Below, one piece after another: positions 13,922 through 22,195 of a stretch of DNA of 23,567 nucleotides. Position 1 is the first letter of the stretch. Every line of letters starts with the position of its first letter. The stretch spans positions 1-23,567 of the forward strand of contig JBGVLO010000277.1 in the NCBI GenBank assembly GCA_045124315.1, written 5' to 3'. The DNA is from CAG-411 sp045124315. GTDB taxonomy: Bacteria; Bacillota; Clostridia; Lachnospirales; Lachnospiraceae. The translations under genes were made by a program, and so were the position numbers. The notes under the pieces were generated by a model. That model was not told where the DNA came from. It was given only the letters and a program-made list of their open reading frames with translations, and made no database searches.

Positions 13922-15061
13922 ATGAAGAAAAAAAGAAAGAGCATGGGACAGATTTTTGTGAGAGATTTTCTGAAATCATTGTTATATGTTAGTGTATTTG
14001 TGTCACTAGTGTTTGGTAGTTATCAAGTTTCACTGGCTTATTTTGAAAGGTATGGAAATGCAGGAGAGAACAAAAGTCTGAGCAAATATATTGATAATCT
14101 CAATGCAGATGGTGTAGCAGAAGAAGTATCAAAAAATATGATCTTGGCGATTGATCCGGAATCTGGAAAGATTAAAAAAATTGTAATTGAAATCTGCAAT
14201 ACGAACACGAGAAATATTGATTATATTACGGTACCTAGTAATCTTCAGTTTACGATTTCTTATGATCTATATAAGAAATTAGCTACAGCGAATAGTGATA
14301 TTCCGCAAATTATCACCATGAGAAAGATTCACAAGTATTTTGAGGGAGAAGGTTTGTGCCAGTGTGCCCAGTTGTTACTGGAAGATACTATGGATATTCA
14401 GTTTAGTTACTACACAGTTATTCCGTATTCGGTATATAAGCAAATGTTTCGTACCGTGAAGGCTTCCGGCGTGCAGAAATGGAGAAAAGAGTATAAAAAT
14501 GAAATGAAGAGTTTGAGTTCGGAAGCGGATTATGAGGGGTTTTTTAAGAAATACTATACAAAGGTCGAATCAAATTTAACAGAGCAGGATAAATGTAAAT
14601 ATAGTAGTACATATTTGCAGGCAGTACCGAAACAGGTAGCCTTTTCTATTGTTAGTGGGGAACGTTCGGATGATGGATTTGTATTGTCGGTAGAGGAGAC
14701 GAATTACTTCATTAATAAAATACTTTCCAATGAGGCTTATAAGGGGAAAGAAGCAACCGCTTCTTCTGGCAGTGGAACGATCACTTCTTCTGTGGGGTTG
14801 AATCTTGAAATTTTAAATAGTACAACAGTAAACGGATTGGCATCTTCTTATCAGGAAAAATTGATTGCAAAGGGAATGAATGTTACAAGTATAGGAAATT
14901 ATAGCAAGGAAACGTTACAGCAGACCAAAATCATAGTGACGGAAGAAGGATATGGACAAGATTTATTGGCATATTTTCCAGATGCACAAATCGAAGTTGG
15001 TCAGTGCAAGGATGGGGTGGATATCTGTATTGTTTTAGGTTTAAATGATAGTCAAATGTAG
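13922..15061 (+). CDS. Membrane-anchored LCP-like protein with LytR C-terminal domain
   Basis: A 379-residue protein: basic cytoplasmic start, one membrane segment at about 16-38, then an extracellular part. Residues 70-180 (MILAIDPESGKIKKIVIEI...) follow the pattern of the LytR-CpsA-Psr domain, which attaches glycopolymers to peptidoglycan. The Pro-Arg-Asp of the LCP active site is not seen (the corresponding place reads IEICNTNTRN), so it may be catalytically inactive. Residues 290-375 (LEILNSTTVNGLASSYQEKL...) fit the LytR_C domain. The start 13922 is preferred because AAAAAGGAG (13903-13911) lies 10 bases upstream; ATG 13913 is only one base from that site. The next gene, also envelope-related, begins 229 bases later with its own likely promoter. 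Confidence 0.7.
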   Translation: MKKKRKSMGQIFVRDFLKSLLYVSVFVSLVFGSYQVSLAYFERYGNAGENKSLSKYIDNLNADGVAEEVSKNMILAIDPESGKIKKIVIEICNTNTRNIDYITVPSNLQFTISYDLYKKLATANSDIPQIITMRKIHKYFEGEGLCQCAQLLLEDTMDIQFSYYTVIPYSVYKQMFRTVKASGVQKWRKEYKNEMKSLSSEADYEGFFKKYYTKVESNLTEQDKCKYSSTYLQAVPKQVAFSIVSGERSDDGFVLSVEETNYFINKILSNEAYKGKEATASSGSGTITSSVGLNLEILNSTTVNGLASSYQEKLIAKGMNVTSIGNYSKETLQQTKIIVTEEGYGQDLLAYFPDAQIEVGQCKDGVDICIVLGLNDSQM

Positions 15062-15201
15062 TGGTTAAGAGAGGGAAAATTGTAAAGAAAATTAGTACAA
15101 TTTTGCAATATATTTTGAAAAGTAAAAAAGAGTGTATACGTTTCTGTAGTAAAGTGTTAGCAAACATTTAAAGAATATGTAATGGTATAACAAAAATTGT
15201 A

Positions 15202-15210
15202 TGTTACAAT
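15202..15210 (+). promoter_or_regulatory. Extended -10 before the GT26-like gene
   Basis: TGTTACAAT, a TGn-extended -10, about 80 bases before the start codon at 15291; no good -35 is seen. The rest of the gap 15062-15290 is AT-rich without a clear terminator. Confidence 0.4.
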
Positions 15211-15290
15211 ATCTCCATAAGATTTTGAATTGGGAATTTTTAGAGGTTAACATTTGAAAGTGTGTTTTTTGCGAATGGGGGTGTTGTAAT

Positions 15291-16016
15291 ATGGCAGAAC
15301 AAGTGGATACATTAGCATATTTGGTTCGGCTTTTTACAGCAGAGGAATTTCGGGAAGAACTACAAAAGATATGTGAAGATGAAAGATTGCGTACCTTATT
15401 GTTTTTGTCCATACCTATTTTGAGGGAGAGCATGTCTTCTGAACAGTATGTAGAAAAAGTAAGAAAGTTTCAGTATATCCTTCCAGGAGAAGAAAATGTT
15501 ATGGGAATGCATAACATAGAACGCTTCAGAGAAAAGCGCTTGTTGATGGGTGTGGAGTATTTGGATTTAGTTTTAGAGTACATTGAGCAGGAGAACTATA
15601 CATTATATTTGGTAGGAGATCGGTTGGAAAAGTTGAGCTTTTTGTTATATTATTGCAGAGAACAATATCCGGGGATTTCTGTGGTGGGTACTTTTGTGGG
15701 TGGCGAGAAAATGGATGATGAGAGTTTGTTGAATGACATTAATGTAACTTGTCCGGATATTATTATGACAGCTATTGAACCACAGTTGCAGGAAAATTGG
15801 ATTGCAGATAATCATCATAAGTTTAATGGATTACTGTGTATTGGCGCAGATGTGTTGGTTCGACGGAAGATGAACCAGTATTCTCAAATGGAAGTCGGGC
15901 AAGCTGGTGGAACCTTTTTTACCCAATGGAAAGCAGCAAAAGTACGGATGATTGAGAGAATTAAAGGAAGAATTTTTCGTAAAGAATATGATAATTACAT
16001 GAAAAAGAAAGCGTAA
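15291..16016 (+). CDS. Degenerate WecG/TagA/CpsF (GT26)-like protein
   Basis: A 241-residue soluble protein. Its second half follows the GT26 pattern: LYLVGDRLEKLSFLLYYCREQYPGISVVGTF (about 104-135), then a helix with INVTCPDIIMTAIEPQLQENWIADN (about 149-173). In active TagA/WecG enzymes these positions read LVGG, PDI(L/I)xVGLGxPKQExWI and GVGxxFD. Here GxPKQE becomes EPQLQE, GVGxxFD becomes CIGADVLV, and the PDG segment that carries the catalytic Asp appears as LPGEEN. The fold is therefore supported, but activity as an N-acetylmannosaminyl transferase is doubtful. GGGGGTG precedes the ATG. It sits after the LCP-like gene, and LCP proteins work in the same glycopolymer pathway as GT26 enzymes. 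Confidence 0.6.
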   Translation: MAEQVDTLAYLVRLFTAEEFREELQKICEDERLRTLLFLSIPILRESMSSEQYVEKVRKFQYILPGEENVMGMHNIERFREKRLLMGVEYLDLVLEYIEQENYTLYLVGDRLEKLSFLLYYCREQYPGISVVGTFVGGEKMDDESLLNDINVTCPDIIMTAIEPQLQENWIADNHHKFNGLLCIGADVLVRRKMNQYSQMEVGQAGGTFFTQWKAAKVRMIERIKGRIFRKEYDNYMKKKA

Positions 16017-16353
16017 AAATGCGTATTTTGGTAAATGTGAATGATGCAAGAAAAAAGTTGGCTTGGAAAAAAATGGGGAAAATATGAAAGGTGAACAAAA
16101 TTTTAAAAAGTCAAATGAAATTATTAATAAAATATTAAAAAAATGAAGAAAAAAAATATAAAAAATGCACATCAAATTTGCAAAAGAAAAAGTGGAATTT
16201 GCGAATTGTGAAGTGCATTTTTTACGTATGTGCAATCTGCACAAAAGAGTGGGGGATTATTTGTTTATTTGAAGTATGGTCTAAAAAAATGAATTAGTGT
16301 ATCATGATGTGGTACGTTAAGTAACAAGGATTTATTAGGAGGACATGAGAAAA
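16017..16353 (+). other. AT-rich leader region before msmK/ugpC
   Basis: No gene is supported in this gap. The first half is very A-rich. It contains a terminator-like hairpin (16160-16223) and a short hairpin (16230-16242), which share the words TGCAC/GTGCA. Further on, an ATCATGAT palindrome (16301-16308) overlaps a weak -10 candidate TATCAT (16300-16305) without a convincing -35. AGGAGG (16337-16342) serves the next gene. Confidence 0.5.
16160..16223 (+). terminator. Terminator or attenuator with long loop
   Basis: AAAAAATGCAC (16160-16170) pairs perfectly with GTGCATTTTTT (16213-16223), ending in six T. The 42-base loop contains CAAATT (16173-16178) and AATTTG (16196-16201), which extend the fold. 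It lies about 145 bases after the GT26-like gene. A following hairpin GTGCA-ATC-TGCAC (16230-16242) could compete for the same stems. Confidence 0.6.
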
Positions 16354-17466
16354 ATGGCAAGTTTATCATTAAAAAACATCAACAAAACATATGACAATGG
16401 TTTTGTGGCAGTTAAGAATTTTAACTTGGAAATTGAAGATAAGGAGTTTATTATCTTCGTAGGACCTTCAGGATGTGGTAAGTCAACAACATTAAGAATG
16501 ATTGCTGGTCTTGAGGATATCTCTTCAGGAGAATTGTGGATTGGGGATAAGTTAGTAAACGACGTTGAGCCAAAGGATAGAGATATTGCGATGGTATTCC
16601 AGAACTATGCGTTATATCCACATATGACTATATATGATAACATTGCTTTTGGTCTAAAATTAAGAAAGACACCAAAGCATGAAATCGATAGATTGGTACA
16701 TGAGGCTGCTAAGAGCTTGGATATCGATCATTTGTTGGATCGTAAGCCAAAGGCTTTATCAGGTGGACAGAGACAGCGTGTCGCTATGGGACGTGCTATC
16801 GTTCGTAATCCTAAGGTATTCCTTATGGATGAGCCTTTATCAAACTTGGATGCTAAGTTGCGTGTACAGATGCGTATCGAGATTTCAAAAATACACCAGA
16901 GATTAGGAACTACTATTATCTACGTTACACATGATCAGACAGAAGCTTTGACATTGGGAACTAGAATCGTAGTTATGAAAGATGGTATTGTTCAACAGGT
17001 AGCTGCTCCAGTAGAATTATATCAGAAACCAAAGAACTTATTTGTTGCTGGATTTATCGGTTCACCACAGATGAACTTCATCGATGCTAAGGTTGTTAAC
17101 AATGGAAACGACGTATTGTTACAGTTTGGTAACAACTCAATCAAAGTTCCAGAAGCAAAGGCTAAGACATTGATTTCAAACGGATATGAAGGTAAGACAG
17201 TTGTACTTGGTATTCGTCCAGAAGATATTAAGGATGAGGAAGTATTTATCAATACATCACCTGATAGTGTAGTAGATGCTACAATTAAGGTATATGAAAT
17301 GTTAGGTGCAGAGGTATTCTTATACTTCGATCTTGATCAGTTTAGCATGTGCGTACGTGTAAACCCTCGTACAACAGCTAGACCTGGAGATACAATCAAA
17401 TTAGCATTTGACTTAAGTAAGATTCATATCTTTGATAAGCAGACAGAAGAAGTTATTTGTAACTAA
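16354..17466 (+). CDS. MsmK/UgpC-type ABC sugar transporter ATPase
   Basis: A 370-residue ATPase of the MalK/MsmK/UgpC group, which energises carbohydrate ABC importers at the cytoplasmic membrane. Visible are Walker A GPSGCGKST (37-45), Q-loop VFQNYALYPHMT, signature LSGGQRQRVAMGRA, Walker B FLMDEPLSNLD, the H-loop YVTHDQTEA, and a C-terminal TOBE domain with GIRPED. ATG 16354 gives the usual MASLSLKNI start; ATG 16345 is only two bases from the AGGAGG. No permease or binding protein gene is adjacent, so it probably serves many sugar importers, as MsmK does in streptococci. Codon use differs from neighbours (many GTT, GCT, TCA, ATC, CGT), which suggests very high expression. Confidence 0.92.
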   Translation: MASLSLKNINKTYDNGFVAVKNFNLEIEDKEFIIFVGPSGCGKSTTLRMIAGLEDISSGELWIGDKLVNDVEPKDRDIAMVFQNYALYPHMTIYDNIAFGLKLRKTPKHEIDRLVHEAAKSLDIDHLLDRKPKALSGGQRQRVAMGRAIVRNPKVFLMDEPLSNLDAKLRVQMRIEISKIHQRLGTTIIYVTHDQTEALTLGTRIVVMKDGIVQQVAAPVELYQKPKNLFVAGFIGSPQMNFIDAKVVNNGNDVLLQFGNNSIKVPEAKAKTLISNGYEGKTVVLGIRPEDIKDEEVFINTSPDSVVDATIKVYEMLGAEVFLYFDLDQFSMCVRVNPRTTARPGDTIKLAFDLSKIHIFDKQTEEVICN

Positions 17467-17508
17467 TCTGCATCATTGGAATAGAACATATAGAAATTAT
17501 AGAAATAG

Positions 17509-17543
17509 AGAAGGTGGTCACTTTAGAGTGGCTGCCTTCTTTG
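17509..17543 (+). terminator. Hairpin terminator after msmK/ugpC
   Basis: AGAAGG (17509-17514) pairs with CCTTCT (17535-17540), and inside it GTCACT pairs with AGTGGC. The T tract is short (TTCTTTGG), so it may be inefficient. The rest of the gap 17467-17813 is AT-rich and holds only the cdaR promoter. Confidence 0.55.
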
Positions 17544-17732
17544 GATTCTATGAGAAAATTTATAGCAAAGGCTAGAAATGATGTGATAGGAATTGTGAAT
17601 TGTTTATAGTGAAATCTAATATTGTAGGAAATGTTCATAAGATGAGTAGAGGAAAATTGTAACAGTTGACTAGATATTGAAAACGATTTGCATGAAATAA
17701 CGAAAAAATATAGAAAAAATGTCTCGTTTTTA

Positions 17733-17761
17733 TTTACTTTTGCCTAAAATGGTGATAGAAT
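17733..17761 (+). promoter_or_regulatory. Promoter of the CdaR-type regulator
   Basis: TTTACT (17733-17738), a 17-bp spacer and TAGAAT (17756-17761) with a TGA extension. The start codon is 53 bases further on. Confidence 0.6.
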
Positions 17762-17813
17762 TAGGGAGATAAATGCATCTCAGAAAGAGAAATAAGATAT
17801 AAGGAGTGATAAT

Positions 17814-18902
17814 ATGATATCGAACCAGATACTCCAAAGTACGATTGAAGGGTTGAAAGGTATCACCCGTATCGATATCTGTGTCATGGATACAGAGGGA
17901 AAGTCTTTAGCATCTACGATTAATGATGCGGAAGAGTATGAAGAAGCTGTTTTGACCTTTGTAGATTCCCCAGCTGACAGTCAGGTATTACAGGGTTATC
18001 AGTTTTTTAAGGTTTTTGACGAGAATCAATTAGAATATGTAATCATTGTGAAAGGTGACAGCGATGATGTATACATGATCGGAAAGATTGCTTCGTTCCA
18101 GATACAGAATTTATTGGTAGCATACAAGGAACGTTATGATAAGGACAATTTCATTAAGAATCTTTTGTTGGACAATCTGCTTTTGGTAGATATTTACAAT
18201 AGGGCAAAAAAATTGCATATCGAGACAGATGTACGCCGTGTTGTATTCCTGATTGAGACTAAGACCGAAAAGGATAGCAACGCATTGGAAACTGTTAGAG
18301 GTCTGTTCACAGGAAAGACGCAGGATTTTATTACTGCGGTCGATGAGAAAAATATTATTCTTGTGAAAGAATTAAAAGATAACGAAAGCTACGAAGATAT
18401 GGATAAAACAGCCAAGATGATTTTGGATATGCTGAATATGGAAGCTATGGAGAAGGCTCGGATTGCATATGGAACGATCGTATCCGAAATTAAGGATGTT
18501 TCCAGATCCTATAAGGAAGCTAAGATGGCTCTGGATGTTGGAAAGATTTTCTACGCAGAGCGTGATATTGTAGCATACGGTAATCTTGGAATTGGTCGGC
18601 TGATTTATCAGTTGCCTATGCCTTTGTGTAAGATGTTTATTAAGGAGATCTTTGATAATAAGTCTCCGGATGATTTTGATGAAGAGACATTGACTACGAT
18701 CAACAAGTTTTTTGAGAACAGCTTGAATGTTTCAGAAACTTCTAGACAGTTGTATATCCACCGCAATACTTTGGTCTATCGTTTGGATAAACTGCAGAAG
18801 AGTACAAATTTGGATTTGCGTGTATTTGAGGATGCCATTACATTTAAGATTGCATTGATGGTTGTGAAGTACATGAAGTATATGGAATCATTGGAATATT
18901 AG
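17814..18902 (+). CDS. CdaR/PucR-family transcriptional regulator
   Basis: A 362-residue regulator. The C-terminal 60 residues form the PucR-type helix-turn-helix, seen in FFENSLNVSETSRQLYIHRNTLVYRLDKLQ (about 300-330). The middle part (about 140-270) fits the GGDEF-like regulatory domain of CdaR proteins. The N-terminal 130 residues (IDICVMDTEGKSLAST) resemble the sensor of sugar-diacid regulators. Known members respond to sugar acids or nitrogen sources. Being next to a general sugar-importer ATPase, it may control carbohydrate uptake, but no target site is identified. AAGGAG precedes the ATG. Confidence 0.8.
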   Translation: MISNQILQSTIEGLKGITRIDICVMDTEGKSLASTINDAEEYEEAVLTFVDSPADSQVLQGYQFFKVFDENQLEYVIIVKGDSDDVYMIGKIASFQIQNLLVAYKERYDKDNFIKNLLLDNLLLVDIYNRAKKLHIETDVRRVVFLIETKTEKDSNALETVRGLFTGKTQDFITAVDEKNIILVKELKDNESYEDMDKTAKMILDMLNMEAMEKARIAYGTIVSEIKDVSRSYKEAKMALDVGKIFYAERDIVAYGNLGIGRLIYQLPMPLCKMFIKEIFDNKSPDDFDEETLTTINKFFENSLNVSETSRQLYIHRNTLVYRLDKLQKSTNLDLRVFEDAITFKIALMVVKYMKYMESLEY

Positions 18903-19209
18903 TGGTATCCGAGCGAATAAAGTAGTTACAGTCGTATTAGAGTTTTGGATTGAGAACGTGTTAGACATTTAAAGGAATTTTGGGTGGATGATATTTTAAA
19001 TATTGTGGCGCGGTTAGCGATCTAAAAGACAGGCTGAGCGGTGTTTGATATCCTTACGGGAGGCAAAGACAGCTCAGCCTCTTGTGTTGTAGTTTAGTAG
19101 GAATTGGTCATAACATTTCGATAGAAAATGACCAGCCATTAAGAATTTATGTTTGTCAGAATATGGATTCTGGCATTTCTAAAAGTAAGAAAATGGAGGG
19201 AATTGGAAA
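18903..19209 (+). other. Leader region before ftsE with three hairpins
   Basis: No gene is supported here. Three inverted repeats follow one another. AGGCTGAGC/GCTCAGCCT (19031-19039 with 19072-19080) is a perfect 9-bp stem over a partly paired 32-base loop. TGGTCAT/ATGACCA (19105-19111 with 19128-19134) is extended by TTT/AAA inside. GTCAGAAT/ATTCTGGC (19155-19162 with 19167-19174) has a 4-base loop and one G-U. None has a strong T run, so the first is at best a poor terminator for cdaR. No clear promoter for ftsE was found. Confidence 0.5.
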
Positions 19210-19947
19210 GTGGAGGAGAAAGGAGCAACCATTGTCTCATTAGAGCAGGTTTCTAAAACGTATCCTACAGGAACTGAGGCATTAAAAAATTTGAACTTGA
19301 AGATTGCAAAGGGAGAATTTGTGTTTATAGTAGGTGCAAGTGGATCAGGAAAATCAACGCTGGTTAAGTTATTGCTTTGTGAAGAAAAGGCCACCAGTGG
19401 AAAAATTATTGTAAATGGAAAAGACATTACACATTTAAAACATAAACAAGTGGCAACTCATAGAAGAAGAATTGGGTGTGTATTCCAGGATTTTCGCCTT
19501 TTGAAAGAGTGGAATGTATTTGAAAATGTGGCGTTTGCACAAAAGGTGGTGGGAGTACCAAGGCGTCTGGTTGGAAAAAATGTTCGAAGAATATTGAATT
19601 TGGTTGGATTAGAAGATAAGGAAAAGGCATTTTCCAGAGAATTATCCGGGGGACAACAACAAAGATGTGCACTGGCAAGAGCATTGGTGAATCAGCCGGC
19701 AATGTTAATCGCAGACGAACCTACCGGAAATCTAGATCCTAAGACTTCTATGGAAATTATGCAGCTCTTAGAGGCAATTAACCAGCAGGGAACTACAGTA
19801 ATTGTAGTTACGCATGATAATGAAATTGTAAATTTAATGCATAAGAGGGTGATTTCTCTAAAAGAAGGAGAATTGTATAGTGATGAATTGGAAGGAAATT
19901 ATATAGGAGACCTTTCGATTCAACCAGATATGATTCCACAGGGTTAG
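19210..19947 (+). CDS. ftsE: Cell-division ATP-binding protein FtsE
   Basis: A 245-residue ATPase of the FtsEX complex, which acts at the division site and controls peptidoglycan hydrolases. Walker A GASGSGKST (42-50), Q-loop VFQDFRLL, signature LSGGQQQRCALARAL, Walker B MLIADEPTGNLD and the H-loop VVTHDNE are all present. RRRIGCVFQDFRLL is typical of FtsE. The start is GTG 19210, the only good start near GGAGGG (19195-19200); no ATG is suitably placed. The protein is slightly longer than many FtsE proteins, with a C-terminal tail. ftsX follows after 77 bases. Confidence 0.92.
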   Translation: MEEKGATIVSLEQVSKTYPTGTEALKNLNLKIAKGEFVFIVGASGSGKSTLVKLLLCEEKATSGKIIVNGKDITHLKHKQVATHRRRIGCVFQDFRLLKEWNVFENVAFAQKVVGVPRRLVGKNVRRILNLVGLEDKEKAFSRELSGGQQQRCALARALVNQPAMLIADEPTGNLDPKTSMEIMQLLEAINQQGTTVIVVTHDNEIVNLMHKRVISLKEGELYSDELEGNYIGDLSIQPDMIPQG

Positions 19948-20024
19948 TTGAGGTTTTCTATTTACAAGAAGTGAAGAGTGATCAGAAATAATGAATGATT
20001 TAAAGAATTGGAGTGTAAAAGAGC

Positions 20025-20936
20025 ATGGAAAAGCTAAGTACCTTGGGATATAGTGTTGTACAAGGGATAAAAAATATAAAGAGAAATCGAATGTTTTCAA
20101 TTGCATCCATTATTACCATAACGGCATGTCTCTTTTTGTTTGGCATCTTTTATTTTATGGTAAGTAATGTGCAATATATGATAAAAAATATTGAAAATGC
20201 AGTATCTATTACTGTATTTTTCGACGAGGGCATTACAGATGCCAGAGTTGAAGAGATGAGGGTTGCGCTAGAGACGAAGCCGGAAGTGAAGGAGGTAATT
20301 TACGTTTCGGCAGAGGAAGCATGGGAAAAGTTCAAAACTGATATATTTGATGAACAAGAAGAGTTGATCAGTACCTTTGAAGAGGATAATCCCTTGGCGG
20401 ATTCCGCATCTTTTGAGATTACTGTTACGGATATAGCAAAGCAGGGAAAATTAGTAAAGGAAATTGAAGGGATCGATGGTGTCCGAAAGGTAAATAGTTC
20501 GGATGAAACTGCGAAAACTTTGACAAATTTTAATCATCTTGTGAGTACGGCTTCGTTGTTTATTATCGTAATTTTACTGGTGGTTTCCGTATTTCTGATT
20601 AGTACAACAATATCAGTGGGAATTTCTGTTCGGCGAGAGGAAATCGCAATTATGCGTTTGATTGGAGCTACCGACTTTTTTGTGCAGGGACCTTTTATTG
20701 TAGAAGGAATTTTGATTGGTTTAATTGGAGCCTTAATTCCTATGGGAATATTGGTGGTAATCTATTTTCAACTTATTCACTGGCTGACTGAAAAATTTGC
20801 ATCATTGTCAGATTGGTTAGTATTTTTAAGTATTGGGCAGGAATGTGCAGTGTTGCTTCCTGTGTGTTTGTTGATTGGAATAGGAATTGGTTTGTTGGGA
20901 AGTTGTATTACAGTAAAGAAACATTTGCAGGTATAA
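20025..20936 (+). CDS. ftsX: Cell-division protein FtsX
   Basis: The membrane partner of FtsE, 303 residues. The topology fits: a cytoplasmic start with GIKNIKRNRMFSIASI, a first membrane segment (about 24-45), a large extracellular loop (about 50-170) expected to touch a hydrolase, then three membrane segments (about 175-200, 222-248 and 268-295). The conserved cytoplasmic loop VRREEIAIMRLIGAT near residue 206 matches FtsX/MacB-type permeases. GGAG near 20009 precedes the ATG. The M23 peptidase gene starts one base after its stop codon, so translation of the two is probably coupled. Confidence 0.92.
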   Translation: MEKLSTLGYSVVQGIKNIKRNRMFSIASIITITACLFLFGIFYFMVSNVQYMIKNIENAVSITVFFDEGITDARVEEMRVALETKPEVKEVIYVSAEEAWEKFKTDIFDEQEELISTFEEDNPLADSASFEITVTDIAKQGKLVKEIEGIDGVRKVNSSDETAKTLTNFNHLVSTASLFIIVILLVVSVFLISTTISVGISVRREEIAIMRLIGATDFFVQGPFIVEGILIGLIGALIPMGILVVIYFQLIHWLTEKFASLSDWLVFLSIGQECAVLLPVCLLIGIGIGLLGSCITVKKHLQV

Positions 20937-20937
20937 A

Positions 20938-22131
20938 ATGGGAGTGGTAGGATTGAAGTTACGGCGAAAAATTGCAATGTTTGTAGTGGGACTGGTATTA
21001 ACAGGTTCATTATTGAATGCAGGATATGCAGCTTATGCAGATGAGTTGACAGATGCGGAGAAAGAACGAAAGAGACTGGAAGAGAGAAAAGAAGAAATTG
21101 AGACGGAGTTAGAGACTTTGGAAACGGAAAAGTCCGATTTGTTGGAAGGAATTGAAAAATTAGACAAGAAAACAAAAGAAGTCAATGAAAAGCTGGATGA
21201 AGTCAATGGGAACCTGACAGTAGCAAATGAGGAATATGAGATTTTGACGGTAGAGCTGGCAGAGGCAGAAGAAAAAGAGCATAACCAGTATGAAACTATG
21301 AAAAAGCGAATCAAATACATGTATGAAAATGGTTCTGAATCTTATTTGGACATCATTCTTAGTGCAGATAGTATTAGGGATTGTTTGAATCGGTTTGAGT
21401 ATATTGGTAAAATCACTGCATACGATAATACTATGAAGAAAAATTACGAAGCAACAAAAAATGAGGTGGCACAGAAAAAAATGGCTGCTGGAGAAAAAAA
21501 AGATCAGTTGACCATTTTGCAACAGGAGATTGAATTAGAACAATCCAATCTGAATAAAATTGCAGAGAAGAAAGCTGCCAGATTAGAGGAATATAATGAG
21601 TCCATAGGAAATAAGACAGAAGAAGCAAAAGAGTATTCCAAAAAGTTACAGGAAAAAGAAGAGGAAATAGAAAAACTACTTTTGGAAAAGGCAGCGAAGG
21701 CAGAAGATGGAGGAATGTCTGTAACCTTAGTAAAAGATGGACTAATATGGCCGTTGGCTGTGAATGGAACAATTACCTCACGTTTTGGAATTCGTAATGC
21801 ACCGACCGCAGGGGCAAGTACGAATCACAAAGGAATTGACATTGCTGCACCAATTGGTACTAGTATATATGCGGTAGCAGATGGTACGGTGACAGTTGCT
21901 ACATACTCGCCGTCAGCAGGAAATTATGTAATGGTAAATCATGGGAATGGTATGTATACCGCTTACATGCATGCATCGAAACTTTGTTGTGCAGTAGGAG
22001 ATACGGTTGCACAGGGCGATAAAATTGCGGAAGTAGGTTCTACTGGTTTTTCCACAGGACCACACTTGCATTTTTCTGTGATTATAAATGGAGAATATGT
22101 AGACCCGGAACAGTGTGTGAGTGTACCATAA
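20938..22131 (+). CDS. Secreted coiled-coil M23 metallopeptidase, likely FtsEX-controlled
   Basis: A 397-residue exported protein with a signal peptide (hydrophobic 11-32, probable cleavage after AYA near 34), a long coiled coil (about 37-120 and 165-258) like EnvC and PcsB, and a C-terminal M23 (LytM) domain. The zinc ligands are intact: His297 and Asp301 in NHKGID, and His378 in HLH, with His345 and His376 as catalytic histidines. It should therefore cut peptidoglycan cross-links itself, unlike E. coli EnvC, which only activates amidases. Its place directly after ftsX (ATG one base after the ftsX stop, no strong ribosome site) supports control by FtsEX through the coiled coil. Confidence 0.9.
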   Translation: MGVVGLKLRRKIAMFVVGLVLTGSLLNAGYAAYADELTDAEKERKRLEERKEEIETELETLETEKSDLLEGIEKLDKKTKEVNEKLDEVNGNLTVANEEYEILTVELAEAEEKEHNQYETMKKRIKYMYENGSESYLDIILSADSIRDCLNRFEYIGKITAYDNTMKKNYEATKNEVAQKKMAAGEKKDQLTILQQEIELEQSNLNKIAEKKAARLEEYNESIGNKTEEAKEYSKKLQEKEEEIEKLLLEKAAKAEDGGMSVTLVKDGLIWPLAVNGTITSRFGIRNAPTAGASTNHKGIDIAAPIGTSIYAVADGTVTVATYSPSAGNYVMVNHGNGMYTAYMHASKLCCAVGDTVAQGDKIAEVGSTGFSTGPHLHFSVIINGEYVDPEQCVSVP

Positions 22132-22195
22132 TGAAATAGAATAACCACAGTTACTGTTCAGAGGGAACGAACCGCAATCCATTAAGGAGGAGATT

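Noticed and set aside
16019..16087. Short 22-codon frame after the GT26-like gene
   Set aside because: No ribosome site and lysine-rich composition explained by A-rich DNA.
17659..17670. GTAACAGTTGAC as a further mini-element end
   Set aside because: No partner inverted repeat and no flanking duplication within a reasonable distance.
17677..17693. Possible catabolite (cre) site TTGAAAACGATTTGCAT
   Set aside because: The central CG and left half fit, but the right half is shifted by one base from the cre consensus, so it cannot be supported.
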